Assembly: GCF_000224145.3 (NCBI RefSeq)
Contig: NC_020173.2
Coordinates: forward strand, 5,341,039 to 5,405,038
From: Ciona intestinalis
Taxonomy: Eukaryota; Chordata; Ascidiacea; Phlebobranchia; Cionidae
DNA length: 64,000 bases
Reading direction: 5' to 3'
Under the pieces are notes generated by a model. That model saw only the letters and a program-made list of their open reading frames with translations. It did not search any database and was not told where the DNA came from. A program made the position numbers and the translations under genes. Below are positions 55,901 through 64,000 of the stretch, piece after piece. Each line of letters begins with the position of its first letter. Positions within the stretch are counted from its first letter, which is position 1.

Positions 55901-58900
55901 GGTCTTTCGCCGGTAGCAGCCTTAGTCCATATTGTTCAAGGCGACGAACAATGTCTAGAAGGTGGTAGTCGGAGTCTGCTTTCGTTTCACCACTGAATTA
56001 GACAGGATATGGTTAGGTAAAATTCATGAAAAAGAGTTGAAATTTGCTATTTTGCTAAGTCGCTTGTTTCACAACAATACTAAATTGCTATTTTTACACA
56101 TATTACAGATTAGCAAAAAAGTAGCCTTGAAAAAAAAATTATACCCTTGTTTGTTGTTTGGCTTAAGGTGCCAAAATTTCGCAAATCTTAACAAAAATAA
56201 CACATTTTTTAAATCCTAACAAAAACAATATATATTATATATATAACATATAGGCAACTTTGTAAAAATGAAATACTTTTTCTTACGTTCGAATTTTATG
56301 ATTTTCGGAAACTTTGACGAGCAAATCATGCTCGTTCATGTCCACTAGTGGGGGTAAGAGCTTAAGATCTCGTAAGTAGGATAAGTCGGAACAATCGAAT
56401 GAATTCCAATCTCCGAACTCAGCTGTGAGACAATGGATTCAATTATTGGCAGATTGGGATTAACTGCTATAAATTATTAAACTTGTTCTTTCGATATTCA
56501 CTAATAACAAAGTACACAACATAGAAACAATGTACAGTATTTGAAAAACGGTGCTAGTGAAAAATCCTCACACTACATTATCTGCTAACTGCCGAACCTA
56601 ACCACCAACCTCTAAACCCCAAACCCTATAACCACTAGTCCCTCCCCCTAACTACCAACCTCCAACACTAATCTATAACAAATCAAAGGATTCTTCACTA
56701 GTGCTGAAAAAGAAATAAACAAGTCTTGCGTGAAGAATCCTCCCTCTATATAACCCCTATAACCCTTAACTACCAACCTCGAACACTTTCCACCAGCTTA
56801 ATCTGTAATGTATTGGTAAAAAAAGCAATAGACAAAACCCTTACATTGGGCTATGTATGAAGCCATGACCACCAATGTGTTCTCATTACAAGGTAGCAGG
56901 CCATCAACAATATCCTGCTTAACTTGTAAAGCAAACAAGTAGCGGGTATATTCCTCTTGTAGTTGACCGGGGTCTGGTGGGAAAAACTTGACCACGAAGT
57001 GTAGAACCACATTGCTGATGTCTGTAGGATATTATAGGTAAAGTTTCAAAATAAAAGAAATTTTATTTAAAATTGGTGAGATCCTAGAGGCTAAATGTGT
57101 CTGTACTGTAGGGATATAATGGTTAAAGTTTGAATTGAAAACATCCCATTTTACATGGGCAAGGTTTTTAAATATTAAATTGAAAAAAAGGATTTATATT
57201 TTACATGGGTGAGATTCTATATTAAGGTAAAATCGCTAAAATGTGTCTGTAGAAATATTATTGCTTTCAACATTTTAAATTGAAAGAAATTTAATTCTAC
57301 ATGGGTAAGGTCCCATGAGCAAAATGTCTACAGACCAGAATATAGATCTAATTTTAACTCATTAGTCTTTATTTTACCCATTTCCTCAATTAAAAGCAAT
57401 ATTGAATTCATTTTGGGGATTTAAGGAAGTATGCTAAAAAGGCATTTTTTTGTCAACTGAAAGTTTCTGATACAGCAAGCAATTAAATGGAACACAAGAA
57501 TGCAACCAAACGAACAAAATTCTTTCAGCCTGTCATAAAAGTCAGTGTGAAGTAATTTCCATGTGAAATTTCAGTTTTACAGTGGCAGCATATGGTGAGA
57601 CAAAAGTGTTTCACACAGAAACTGGATACTGGCTGTTTATATTACACAAGCTTAAACCAACAGTTGCTCGTAAATTTTGGTTCACTGCTTGCCATAAACT
57701 TTTATATAAAAAATCTTTAGGTACATATAATACACCAGTACTTTACAAGCAAAGGGATTAATAATGAATGGTTAGAACAGATTGCAAAAGAAAAATAGCC
57801 TATATAAGCGCATTGTGACTGGTATGCAAAAGTCCAATGACTCTCTAAGCTTTCTACAATGTCTCCCTTAGACAATAGAAACACCTAGCAGATTATACAC
57901 AAGTTAATAAGTATGAATATTATAGTTCTGTATAGGCCTATCCATTTATCATGCAAAGTTAGAACTAATCTATCAGAATGTATTCATTAAAGAATTATTA
58001 ATAAATAGATACTTTATTAGTTTTTTTCTAGTTATCAATAAAGTAAAACTATTAAATTGATCTAACAAATTGTCCACCTTAAAGAAAATTGATGCAACTA
58101 AATTAAACCATTACTTTATAAACAGTCATCGCGTAACATGCAATTCATCCGTACTTGTAATTTGGCTTTTGATTTTCTTAAGTGGATCCAAAAAGACTCT
58201 GTTTCCTTGCCTGTCTGTGTATTGGATGCCAAAGTAATCGGATTCCAGTAAATTGATATCCTTCATTACTGACTGTAGGAGCATGTTACCGTAGCTTTTA
58301 ACCTGTGGAAACAATCACTTAGATTATCTAAATAAAAACAAACTATTATTACAGAGGCCTACCAATGATTAATGACAATTACTTAATTTTTTTCAATAAT
58401 CAAAAACTACTCACTAAAAAAGGCTTACTCACTTTGCAAAAGGTATAATGTTTGAATATTATTCATTTAAAAAAACAACCCGTTATAAAGATAGTTTTGC
58501 TCAATTTGCAAAATGTATAATGTTTTTAAATTATTATATAATTATATATGATACAAATTCATAGTTTAAATATAATAAATATAACTTAAAAACAATCTAA
58601 AACAAAAATAGTATTACAGCTAAAAATGTTGGAACAAAAATAAAATGTCGGTTATATAACAGACATTATATTAGGAGTTTAATAATAGCTGTGCTACAAG
58701 CCACGATTAACCATAATATCACATTAAAATTAAGCTATGGGTCAAAATAAGTTTGTGGTTATAAAATGAATGTAATCCCTGCATGCTAGCAGTTGGCATC
58801 TACAATTAACCACACAGTTTTGTATGTAGGAAGGTGGGAATTAAAACAGGATGTTGTTAGAAGTGATCATTTCCCATTAGAGTGCAGAAGAGCAACAGAC

Positions 58901-61900
58901 AGGAAATACTTGAACAGATTCAAACTAACAATCAATTGTAGCTGGCAAGAGATATAGGAACATGTGAGAGAAATTGATTAAAAATAGATCGCTGTTTTAC
59001 ACTGGTGTGTGAGAAGTGACACTACTATTTTCTACCATTTCCCAGTGTAAACAAGTTTTCTGTTATTAAAATTTAAAGAATTTAATAATTTTTACATTAC
59101 TGTGGAAACATTACTAAAAGATGTTATTTAATATGTATTACATAAACTTAAATATGTAAAGCTCATGTCAAAAAGTAAGTCTTAATGACAACTTAACGAC
59201 AAGAGCCAATTCATAAGTTTAGTAAATACACAATAGATATATATATATATACAATCCAATTTATAGTGTGGAAATATGGTAGTGGAACTATTGTGTAAAC
59301 GTTACAAATGAATTCGGTGCGCGTGAAATATGCCACAGCTTGACCAATACAAACGAGCTGTTTCTCTTGCTGTTCAGACAAAGGCGGTGGATCGGTAAAA
59401 CAAATGCACACGCTGTGCTCAGTGGCGATTGTAAACGCTGACGAATTCGAGACGAAGACAGCTCTGTTACGTCACAAACGGCACCGTGATTCAACAGCGA
59501 TCGGGCGAAATACGAGATCACGCGACGGAGCAGTGCTTCCCAGTAATGACGGATCGATAAGATCGATCACGCGTGGTTTTTTGATTGGCAACACTAAGCT
59601 CCTCTTCACGGTGAAACGCTTCGCGGTTAAAACACATTAAATTGAAAGAGCGGCTTTAAAGAGCAAAAGTACACGTCCGTAAAGGCACTGAAGTGGTCGT
59701 ACATTGTATTGATCGAGGGATATAGCCGGTGCTGCTTTACAGTCAGTTGCGTGAAAATTTCTTAAACCAAGTTCGTGAGTTTGAATGTCGACGCTGCCGA
59801 TGGCTGACAAGTGAAAAGAGAGCGACTTCGGGACAATGTCGTCACCCGCGCTTGGTTTAACTTAAGCCCTTCTCTTGAAATCCGAACAAAAGCCGTCATG
59901 GTTCATTGCACAGAAGGCGAGGACGGCTTTAAATAACGTAGCGCTGCAACAGGAATATATTGCACCAAACTCTATACCTTTCCACGGTAGAAGTAATAAT
60001 ATGGACGCCAAAACGGGAGAAAAGAAAAGGGATAGATTTTGTAAGCCCAATTTCCACGTGCGGTTTGCTATGAATGGAGAATAATTACGTCATTGAAATC
60101 GAAATTACGGGGCGTATATCAAAATGGCGGCAAAGGGACAATGGTTGGAAACATTCAACACAGCGTCTGGTATTCACCAATACACGTCGGCAAATAACGG
60201 CCGGTGGGAAACTATTTTAATCGAGGTGTTTGAGAATCTTGGCAAGCTTGCAAACCATAACTCGGTCCCAGGGGATGTAGCTATTTTAGCAGCGCATTGG
60301 AGAAGCAGTCAAGACGTCTTACGGTCTATTTTTGTTATATATACTGCAGCTTTCGAAAGTCACAATCCCTTGACATTGACTAAATCGGTTTAATTGAATT
60401 TAGGAAATGGTTTATTTGAGCGCTTCAACAGCGCAAAACAGAGTTTTAATCGCCATTATTTTATCGATCAAAATGTGATTCCTATCGACCGACGATGTAC
60501 TAGTGGGTGAGAATGTGAAAACATAAAAGTTTTACTGCTGTGGTATGCGAAGGGAGCTTACTACGTTATTTGTACAAAAGTGACATCATTTTATGATGTC
60601 TCGCAAAAATGATACGCGCTCTTGTATTGGCATCATTATTTAAGTGGCAAAAATGATAAAAAGGAGTAAAGGTCTTAGCTATGCGTATTTACACTGAGAC
60701 AATTGCGATGTACGGGCAATTGGGCCGACATCAATTAACGCTGGCTTATTAAACTAGTAGCGCCATACAAGTGGGTAGGCAAATTGCCCTCTCAGTTGCT
60801 AAGCTTGAAGTGTCGATTAAAATGAGGTCGCACAGTAGGACGGCAAACTGACGCAGCAGTAGGACGCGCTCGGTCGTAAATTTTGCTCTTTTACATCAAC
60901 CTCTATGCAATGTAATAAGTCGTTGAGACGATTTTGCACATGCATTGTGTTTAAATTTACTGCTAATTCTGGACAATTATATGAACAACTAAAACTCTGA
61001 TGCGCCTCTTCTTTAGATGGTAATTCAAACATGTCACGACTGCTTTTAATTTGGATGTTTTGGTTTCAAACATGAAATGTGGTTTGCAATATATACCACG
61101 GCGGTAACTCGTTTCAGGCACGACTTTAAAATGCGGCCAACTAGTTTGCTCTTTGCGTCACTTTTCGTTTGATATTTTGACGGAGAGTGACAGTTTCGAG
61201 TGCAGGTGATTATCTTGAAAGTAAGATGTGACGTGGCGGTTGTAAAATACCGTCGGCAGTCTTTAATTTGAAGAAATCGATGTAGATTACAGAAAATCAA
61301 ACTGCAGATACTGCATAGTTCAAAATACCGTTAATAGAAGTAGGAAATGTAGTCGTATTAAAGTTTTTGTTGTTGATTACCAAAATACCCCATTTTAACT
61401 TTGTAAACGCAAAATAGCCGATTTTTTTCCTATGAGAATAAGTCATTTAAAGAAGACATTGCGCTTGCAGCTGGGGAAACGCATCTGGTGTATTCTCACG
61501 AAGATAAAGTTGTGCGGCCGTCGGGTTCAATGCCATTAGGAAACCGAAGGACAATTACGAAGCAGTGTATCGGCAAGCGGATTGGAATGCGCTGTGTGGA
61601 CTGTAGTGGTTTTATAACCACGGCCAGTAATCAAGACAAAGTAGTAATAACAGTCATCAGCGGTTCCAGTAGTTTTAAGTGCTGCGTTGCAGCTGGCTGG
61701 ATTTAGAGCGTGCGGGTAGTGCTGGCGGTTTAGAATTACGCAATCTTGGTTTTGTGAAAGGCCCTCTGTCCCACCTCGTTTTGTTCGCTCCAAAACTCGG
61801 TTATATAAACACAAATCTCGGACATCTAATCTCACAGCCCTGGACCCGCGCTGCTTTATTACAGGGGCGCGAAACAATGATAAAAGTGACGTCACAAACA

Positions 61901-63773
61901 AAGCCGGATACGTAAGTTAGCGCCGTTGATTAACCGTCACCATTGGAAAGGGGTCGCGCGGGTAGTGAACGTTTGAAGCATTAGGAAGGTGCGAGTTGCA
62001 TACGTCAAATGTGTTATCGCTTTGTGAATGGACAATGGCGATTACTGTTGGTCAGGATTTCCTTTACTGGCCATATTGGTAATCAGTTGGAACTCACTTT
62101 TTCATTGGTCTGGTGGGAAAGTCACTGGAACATATTTAGAAAAAGATAAAATAGGATTACATTTTTAACAAAAAAACACTAAAAGTACAAAAAAAATTTA
62201 ATAAAAATTAAACAAAGAGAACTTGATTCTGACCAACACTCAAAACAGCAAGTTATCTATACAAGGCAGCAACATTGGGTAAAATGTACATACAACACTA
62301 GTTAAATAACTCTGTAGATTGCAGATTGTATATGAACACAAAGGCATACTGCTGCCCTATACAAGATTGGCTTGTGCAAACCAGCAGCAGCAGTAGCACA
62401 CCAGGGTATTCTATTGTCAGCACTCATCAGTATCATAAATAAACACTGTCAAAGTAAGTGTCATATAAATAGGGAGTTTCTTACAGCAAGCATTATGTAT
62501 CTATGTGGTTATACAAAGGGGTGAACTATAAAATGTAAAGTTTATTTAGCTGTATTTTACTTTGCTTCAAATTGTTTAATATTTCCTTCTAGTGCTATGT
62601 AGTTATCTAGACATAGTTATATTATCATACACAGCAAGACTGTCAAACTACAAAATAAAACTACAAACAATCTTATTATTAAAGATTACAGACCTTTTCC
62701 TAAAACTGACAATTAAATATGCTTCAAGGCATAGTACCTGCCCAAAAAGGTCACAAAATACATCACACGCATATAGACAATGACTTTAGATTCAATTAAT
62801 ATTTTATGACGTTAAACCTGACACCAAAATTGGTGATTCGTGATTGTAAAACTAATTCACTGTCACCCAATGTTGGCTGGGAAGTAAGAAATAAAAACGT
62901 AAATGTTTTTGAACGGCTAAAGCACAGAAAAAAGCCAATAAAAGAGCATTAGCTATTCAAAAATACTGCCAGCAACAGTTAAAATATATATTATAAGTCT
63001 ATCACACCACAAAGCCATGGAAATAAATAGGATGTTCACTAAATAACATGTATAATAGAGTTTGTATTTTTGGTGACTGGTGATAGTACTGTACTATAGC
63101 ACAGAAATGCAATAGACTTTAACTAATCTGTAGCTAGTTTATCCATATGTCAAAAAATGAACTTTAAACTATGGGACATGTATAGGATTCTGGATTACTA
63201 ATTAACTAAAACATGAATAACAAAAAACTACTAAGATAATACAATTATACAAGAAAGAATTTGATGGCATTGAAAAATGGGAGTTTTAATAGCCGACTGT
63301 ATATAATGCAGTTACCAGTTTAAAGCAATGCATGACGCTGCATTGTAAGTGCAGGGTAAGCATAATGAAAATTTATTTAACGCATGCAGTGTAAACAAGA
63401 TCCTGTGGCCTGAATAACCCAGTAGCTAATCTTTATTGCCGTGTCTGATTCTTACATAATCATTAAGCCTTCTGCTACCATAAAAACCCAGAGCACATTG
63501 GAAAAACTAAATTAGATGTTACAAATTTTTAACACATTTAAAAAACAAATTTATAGGAAAAATTGCAACTTTTATAAATAGTTCTTGAAAAACTTAAACA
63601 GAAAATGGTCGAGATAATAAAAGCACTAAGTATAAAGTATAAACTTAATGTAAAACACATATTCAGTAAATTAGAATAATAAAAATAAAATATTTTTATC
63701 TCACTTTAACATCATATGTGTGAACAGAATGGTCCAACATCTGGACTTGAACTGTTGCCGATGAATGCGGCAT
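43916..63773 (-). CDS. FARP: FARP-type FERM, RhoGEF and PH domain protein (22 coding exons)
   Basis: This is a cytoplasmic, membrane-associated guanine-nucleotide exchange factor for Rho-family GTPases, with a FERM domain for membrane or receptor contact. The 22 exons from ATG 63,773 to TAG 43,916 chain in phase; with the short exon 10 the CDS is 3,138 nt (1,045 aa), matching the roughly 1,050 aa I recall for vertebrate FARP1/FARP2. The order is FERM (about 7-300), FERM-adjacent region (311-345), linker (346-531), DH (532-760), PH1 (761-875), linker with a conserved [10 protein letters not shown] block, and PH2 (934-1035). The protein starts almost directly at the FERM F1 strand, so the N-terminal leader of human FARP1 is absent. 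It is probably the single chordate FARP from before the FARP1/FARP2 split (inference). Exon 10 can also read through to a stop without the GEF half. FARP ends 2.9 kb upstream of agrin on the same strand. Confidence 0.93.
44070..44345. repeat. two-copy repeat with ATTT-rich tails in FARP intron 21
   Basis: ATGTTATAACGAATGGCGTT near 44,073 and ATGTTATATCGTTTGGCGTT near 44,264, each followed by GCC(T/C)GCCA...CAAGAATA and an (ATTT)n/(ATTC)n tail. Looks like a duplicated element with a simple-sequence tail. Confidence 0.65.
44348..44499 (-). CDS. FARP: FARP exon 21: PH2 middle
   Basis: Phase 0 to 2. [18 protein letters not shown] and [20 protein letters not shown] are nearly identical to vertebrate FARP PH2 ([27 protein letters not shown]). 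Short enough to miss by ORF length alone. Confidence 0.96.
44571..44750 (+). mobile_element. Cimi-1-like MITE, eroded right end
   Basis: AGTAGGGTGGGGGAAGATGG start after ATATAT; interior intact; right terminal repeat decayed. Lies in FARP intron 20. Confidence 0.8.
44902..45009 (-). CDS. FARP: FARP exon 20: PH2 start
   Basis: Phase 0 to 0. [19 protein letters not shown] and [15 protein letters not shown] match FARP PH2 almost exactly, including the basic first strand typical of phosphoinositide-facing PH loops. Confidence 0.97.
45246..45418 (-). CDS. FARP: FARP exon 19: PH1-PH2 linker
   Basis: Phase 1 to 0. Ser-rich, then [18 protein letters not shown], the conserved inter-PH block of FARPs. 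Confidence 0.95.
45727..45913 (-). CDS. FARP: FARP exon 18: PH1 second half
   Basis: Phase 0 to 1. [20 protein letters not shown] holds the invariant PH C-terminal-helix Trp. Confidence 0.95.
45914..46260 (-). other. FARP intron 17
   Basis: 347 bp, AT-rich; nothing further seen. Confidence 0.7.
46261..46419 (-). CDS. FARP: FARP exon 17: PH1 first half
   Basis: Phase 0 to 0. [18 protein letters not shown] and [20 protein letters not shown] match FARP PH1. Confidence 0.96.
46676..46863 (-). CDS. FARP: FARP exon 16: end of DH domain
   Basis: Phase 1 to 0. Helical segment ending [20 protein letters not shown], equivalent to the FARP QKLHELKKDLIGIDNL stretch that joins DH to PH1. Confidence 0.94.
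47125..47311 (-). CDS. FARP: FARP exon 15: DH conserved region 3
   Basis: Phase 0 to 1. [18 protein letters not shown] then [15 protein letters not shown], the DH signature helix (L-KP-QRI--Y). I placed the acceptor at CACACAG|AAATAT because it keeps phase and makes the join gapless against vertebrate FARP. Confidence 0.94.
47371..47402 (+). mobile_element. Cimi-1-like MITE, left terminus only
   Basis: AGTACTGTGGGGGAGAATGG; remainder absent. In FARP intron 14. Confidence 0.5.
47585..47696 (+). repeat. dispersed repeat family 2, 5'-truncated
   Basis: ACGACAGTCATTATAACAAA and GTATGTAACTTTGTGAGTGA. Confidence 0.6.
47731..47952 (-). CDS. FARP: FARP exon 14: DH middle
   Basis: Phase 0 to 0, 74 codons. 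Starts [10 protein letters not shown]; includes [20 protein letters not shown] and [10 protein letters not shown], matching FARP (LHKFHTNFL, RLALWEGRSN). Its donor GTTTAC is a weak but usable GT. Confidence 0.93.
48211..48300 (-). CDS. FARP: FARP exon 13: DH conserved region 1
   Basis: Phase 0 to 0. [20 protein letters not shown] with the Glu needed for GTPase contact in DH conserved region 1. Nearly identical to human FARP (YFIAKEVSTTERTYLKDLEV). Confidence 0.97.
49055..49105 (+). repeat. dispersed repeat family 3 fragment
   Basis: CAGCCCATTAGTGACCACTG and GTTGGAGCAATG, matching 9,345-9,385. Confidence 0.45.
49190..49425. repeat. degenerate minisatellite, period ~45-50 bp
   Basis: Repeated TTCACATTAAAACT, GATCAGTTGTT and CAGATGTTTAGTTC modules, ending next to exon 12's donor. 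Confidence 0.6.
49431..49570 (-). CDS. FARP: FARP exon 12: Ser-rich linker before DH
   Basis: Phase 1 to 0. [18 protein letters not shown] and STSSLSSET; low-complexity linker, supported by clean splice sites and phase. Confidence 0.88.
49597..49767. repeat. 85-bp tandem duplication in FARP intron 11
   Basis: AAAGGTAAGGATCTGGTGCT recurs after exactly 85 bp (for example GGT at 49,603 and 49,688), and the two units differ at very few positions. It begins about 27 bp upstream of the exon 12 acceptor. Confidence 0.95.
49981..50070 (-). CDS. FARP: FARP exon 11: linker
   Basis: Phase 1 to 1. [19 protein letters not shown] and PSPVNLHS; unstructured linker. Confidence 0.85.
50071..51342 (-). other. 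FARP intron 10, or 3' UTR of the read-through form
   Basis: AT-rich, with no exon recognised. An AATAAA on the minus strand near 50,621 could serve a transcript ending after the exon-10 stop. Confidence 0.5.
51343..52769 (-). CDS. FARP: FARP exon 10: short linker exon or long proline/serine-rich alternative C-terminus
   Basis: Acceptor CCACAG|ACTTAACC, phase 1. The frame stays open for 1,427 nt and stops at 51,343-51,345. The protein is Ser-rich, then a run of nine prolines (about 52,310), acidic ([18 protein letters not shown]) and hydrophilic, clearly real coding by its length. To reach exon 11 it needs a phase-1 donor; CCAG|GTAACA at 52,599 is the best and gives the FARP-like linker length. 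GATG|GTGAAT at 51,744 is another. Reading through gives an 872-aa FERM protein ending EDTLQL. A good CAG|GTCAGG just past the stop does not restore the frame. Confidence 0.85.
53042..53135 (-). CDS. FARP: FARP exon 9: linker
   Basis: Phase 0 to 1. [20 protein letters not shown]; Ser/Pro and acidic linker with good GT-AG sites. Confidence 0.87.
53260..53870. repeat. low-copy repeat around TACATGGGTGAGGTG units in FARP intron 8
   Basis: GGGTGAGGTG...GATTTA(A/G)GCT...GACCCAT(T/C)ACC(C/T)...CCCATTACT blocks recur near 53,310, 53,700 and 53,800; one is interrupted by the hAT-like element. Confidence 0.5.
53395..53680. mobile_element. hAT-like non-autonomous element with 8-bp target duplication
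   Basis: 15-bp perfect terminal inverted repeats CAGTGCTCTTCAACC / GGTTGAAGAGCACTG, 286 bp long, flanked by identical TTCTATTC (53,387-53,394 and 53,681-53,688). CAGTG-CTCAACC termini and 8-bp duplications are typical of hAT transposons. No transposase ORF. Confidence 0.93.
53878..54022 (-). CDS. FARP: FARP exon 8: FERM-adjacent region
   Basis: Phase 2 to 0. Starts [11 protein letters not shown] right after GSTFRYR of exon 7, the FERM-adjacent motif (FRYSGRTQKQL). Confidence 0.94.
54030..54330. repeat. degenerate minisatellite in FARP intron 7
   Basis: GGAAAATATGGTCA-type units alternate with TTGTATAG or TTGTACAG about every 50 bp, at least five times. Confidence 0.65.
54506..54678 (-). CDS. 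FARP: FARP exon 7: end of FERM F3
   Basis: Phase 0 to 2. [20 protein letters not shown] and [20 protein letters not shown] are highly conserved in FARP/FRMD7. Confidence 0.96.
54688..54808 (+). repeat. dispersed repeat family 2
   Basis: GAACGAATGTAACTTGTTTT, TTCGTTATAACACTGGTG, GTGCCAGCTTACGAGTTAC. It begins 10 bp from exon 7's acceptor side. Confidence 0.75.
54809..55498 (-). other. FARP intron 6 remainder
   Basis: About 690 bp, AT-rich; no element recognised. Confidence 0.65.
55499..55600 (-). CDS. FARP: FARP exon 6: FERM F3
   Basis: Phase 0 to 0. [20 protein letters not shown] then LIKLR, nearly identical to human FARP. Confidence 0.97.
55845..55992 (-). CDS. FARP: FARP exon 5: FERM F2-F3 junction
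   Basis: Phase 2 to 0. [37 protein letters not shown]. Confidence 0.96.
56287..56422 (-). CDS. FARP: FARP exon 4: FERM F2
   Basis: Phase 1 to 2. [18 protein letters not shown] then [20 protein letters not shown], matching the FARP SEIGDFDE stretch. Confidence 0.93.
56551..56705. mobile_element. inverted-repeat element with telomere-like interior
   Basis: GGTGCTAGTGAAAAATCCT and AGGATTCTTCACTAGTGCT are imperfect inverted termini (15 of 19). The interior is CCCTA/AACC-rich (AACCCTATAACC). A truncated sister copy follows at about 56,728-56,795. In FARP intron 3. Confidence 0.65.
56845..57021 (-). CDS. FARP: FARP exon 3: FERM F1-F2
   Basis: Phase 1 to 1. [49 protein letters not shown] is a FARP/FRMD hallmark. 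Confidence 0.97.
57022..58154 (-). other. FARP intron 2
   Basis: 1.13 kb. 57,040-57,330 has three loose repeats of TACATGGG(T/C)(A/G)AG followed by AAATTGAAA; the rest shows nothing. Confidence 0.55.
58155..58302 (-). CDS. FARP: FARP exon 2: FERM F1
   Basis: Phase 0 to 1. [20 protein letters not shown] then [19 protein letters not shown], matching human (LLDAVCNHLNLVEGDYFGLEF). Donor A|GTACGG makes Asn with exon 3. Confidence 0.95.
59233..59250. repeat. TA microsatellite
   Basis: Short (AT)n run next to the CpG-rich block edge. Confidence 0.7.
59290..62100. promoter_or_regulatory. CpG-rich block in FARP intron 1 (candidate alternative promoter or enhancer)
   Basis: Frequent CG dinucleotides (for example GCGCGTGAAATATGCC, ATCACGCGACGGAGCAG) start abruptly near 59,290 and stop near 62,100. 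In mosaic-methylated invertebrate genomes this usually marks unmethylated, often regulatory or promoter DNA. The function is inferred. Confidence 0.4.
63705..63773 (-). CDS. FARP: FARP exon 1: start codon and first FERM strand
   Basis: [20 protein letters not shown] then DVK, donor GTGAGA, phase 0. [10 protein letters not shown] matches VSIKIQMLDDT of human FARP1, so the FERM domain starts within seven residues of the Met. AAA precedes the ATG. At 69 nt it is too short to find by ORF length. Confidence 0.9.
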
Positions 63774-64000
63774 TTTCGTTTCGTTTTCCGAAAATTTCCC
63801 TTCAGATATTAATGAAAATTACTTTAAACGGTAAAACCGCATTTTTTTCGAATTTTACTTGTAAAATTAAGTTCTGTAAATAAAAAAAACATAAACTCTA
63901 ACAGAACTCGTTAAGAGACATATTTAATTTATCCTGACAGTAAATTCCTTCTGGAAAACTATACAAAGAAATACACGCTTGAAATACGACTGACTTCTTT

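Larger units (their letters stand above)
58303..63704 (-). other. FARP intron 1 (5.4 kb)
   Basis: 58.3-59.28 and 62.1-63.7 kb are AT-rich and CpG-poor; 59.29-62.1 kb is CpG-rich with sharp edges. No protein domain found in ORFs of either strand. A full CRE (TGACGTCA) lies at 61,887-61,894. Confidence 0.65.

Noticed and set aside
60124..60393. 89-aa plus-strand ORF in the CpG-rich block of FARP intron 1
   Set aside because: No domain, no splice context and no paralogue in the window; length is expected by chance at this GC content.
61536..61901. 121-aa minus-strand ORF in FARP intron 1
   Set aside because: No recognisable domain and overlapping ORFs on the other strand; cannot be supported.
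1..64000. CRISPR arrays, operons, rRNA or viral genes
   Set aside because: No regularly spaced identical repeats, no ribosome-binding-site-led ORF series and no viral protein signatures were seen.

Overview
The window is eukaryotic and animal: many small exons joined by GT-AG introns, AT-rich introns and dense short transposon remnants. The proteins are chordate-like. A short inverted-repeat element present in about 19 copies resembles the Cimi-1 MITE I recall from Ciona, so I read this as an ascidian (Ciona-like) genome. That identification is inference. No prokaryotic features and no CRISPR array are seen.

Two large genes lie head-to-tail on the minus strand. Upstream is a complete FARP-type gene (43,916-63,773; FERM - FERM-adjacent - linker - DH - PH - PH), rebuilt here as 22 coding exons whose phases all chain. 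With the short exon 10 it encodes 1,045 residues. About 2.9 kb downstream begins agrin (41,019 down to 288), rebuilt as 24 phase-consistent coding exons that encode about 1,226 residues. Its order is signal peptide, NtA domain, three follistatin/Kazal modules, an unexpected SEA-like insert, one degenerate module, three more Kazal modules with a heparan-sulfate-type SGSG site, a YGCC cysteine motif, two laminin-EGF modules, a further Kazal module and a Pro/Glu/Ser/Thr repeat region. The SEA/EGF/laminin-G half of agrin lies beyond the left edge.

Region by region: 1-10.4 kb is compact agrin exons 6-24, CpG-poor and rich in repeats. 10.4-16.4 kb holds exons 4-5 and a near-identical second copy of exon 5 next to a 50-N gap, probably two haplotypes assembled in tandem. 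16.4-39.9 kb is one 23.5-kb intron that splits the NtA domain from the Kazal array; it is CpG-rich, has no recognisable gene, carries scattered MITEs and contains a cluster of full CRE palindromes. 39.9-41.2 kb holds the NtA exons and a candidate TATA box. 41.2-43.9 kb is intergenic. 43.9-58.3 kb is FARP exons 22-2. 58.3-63.7 kb is FARP intron 1, with a sharply bounded CpG-rich block, followed by FARP exon 1.

The most interesting points are the SEA-like domain inside the agrin Kazal array; a 1.43-kb open FARP exon that offers either a short splice to the GEF half or a read-through FERM-plus-proline-rich protein without DH/PH domains (an FRMD7-like layout); abrupt CpG-content domains that cut through a single gene; and a hAT-like element with a perfect 8-bp target duplication. 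Agrin is a secreted basement-membrane/synaptic proteoglycan and FARP a cytoplasmic Rho-family GEF; nothing in the sequence ties the two together beyond adjacency.
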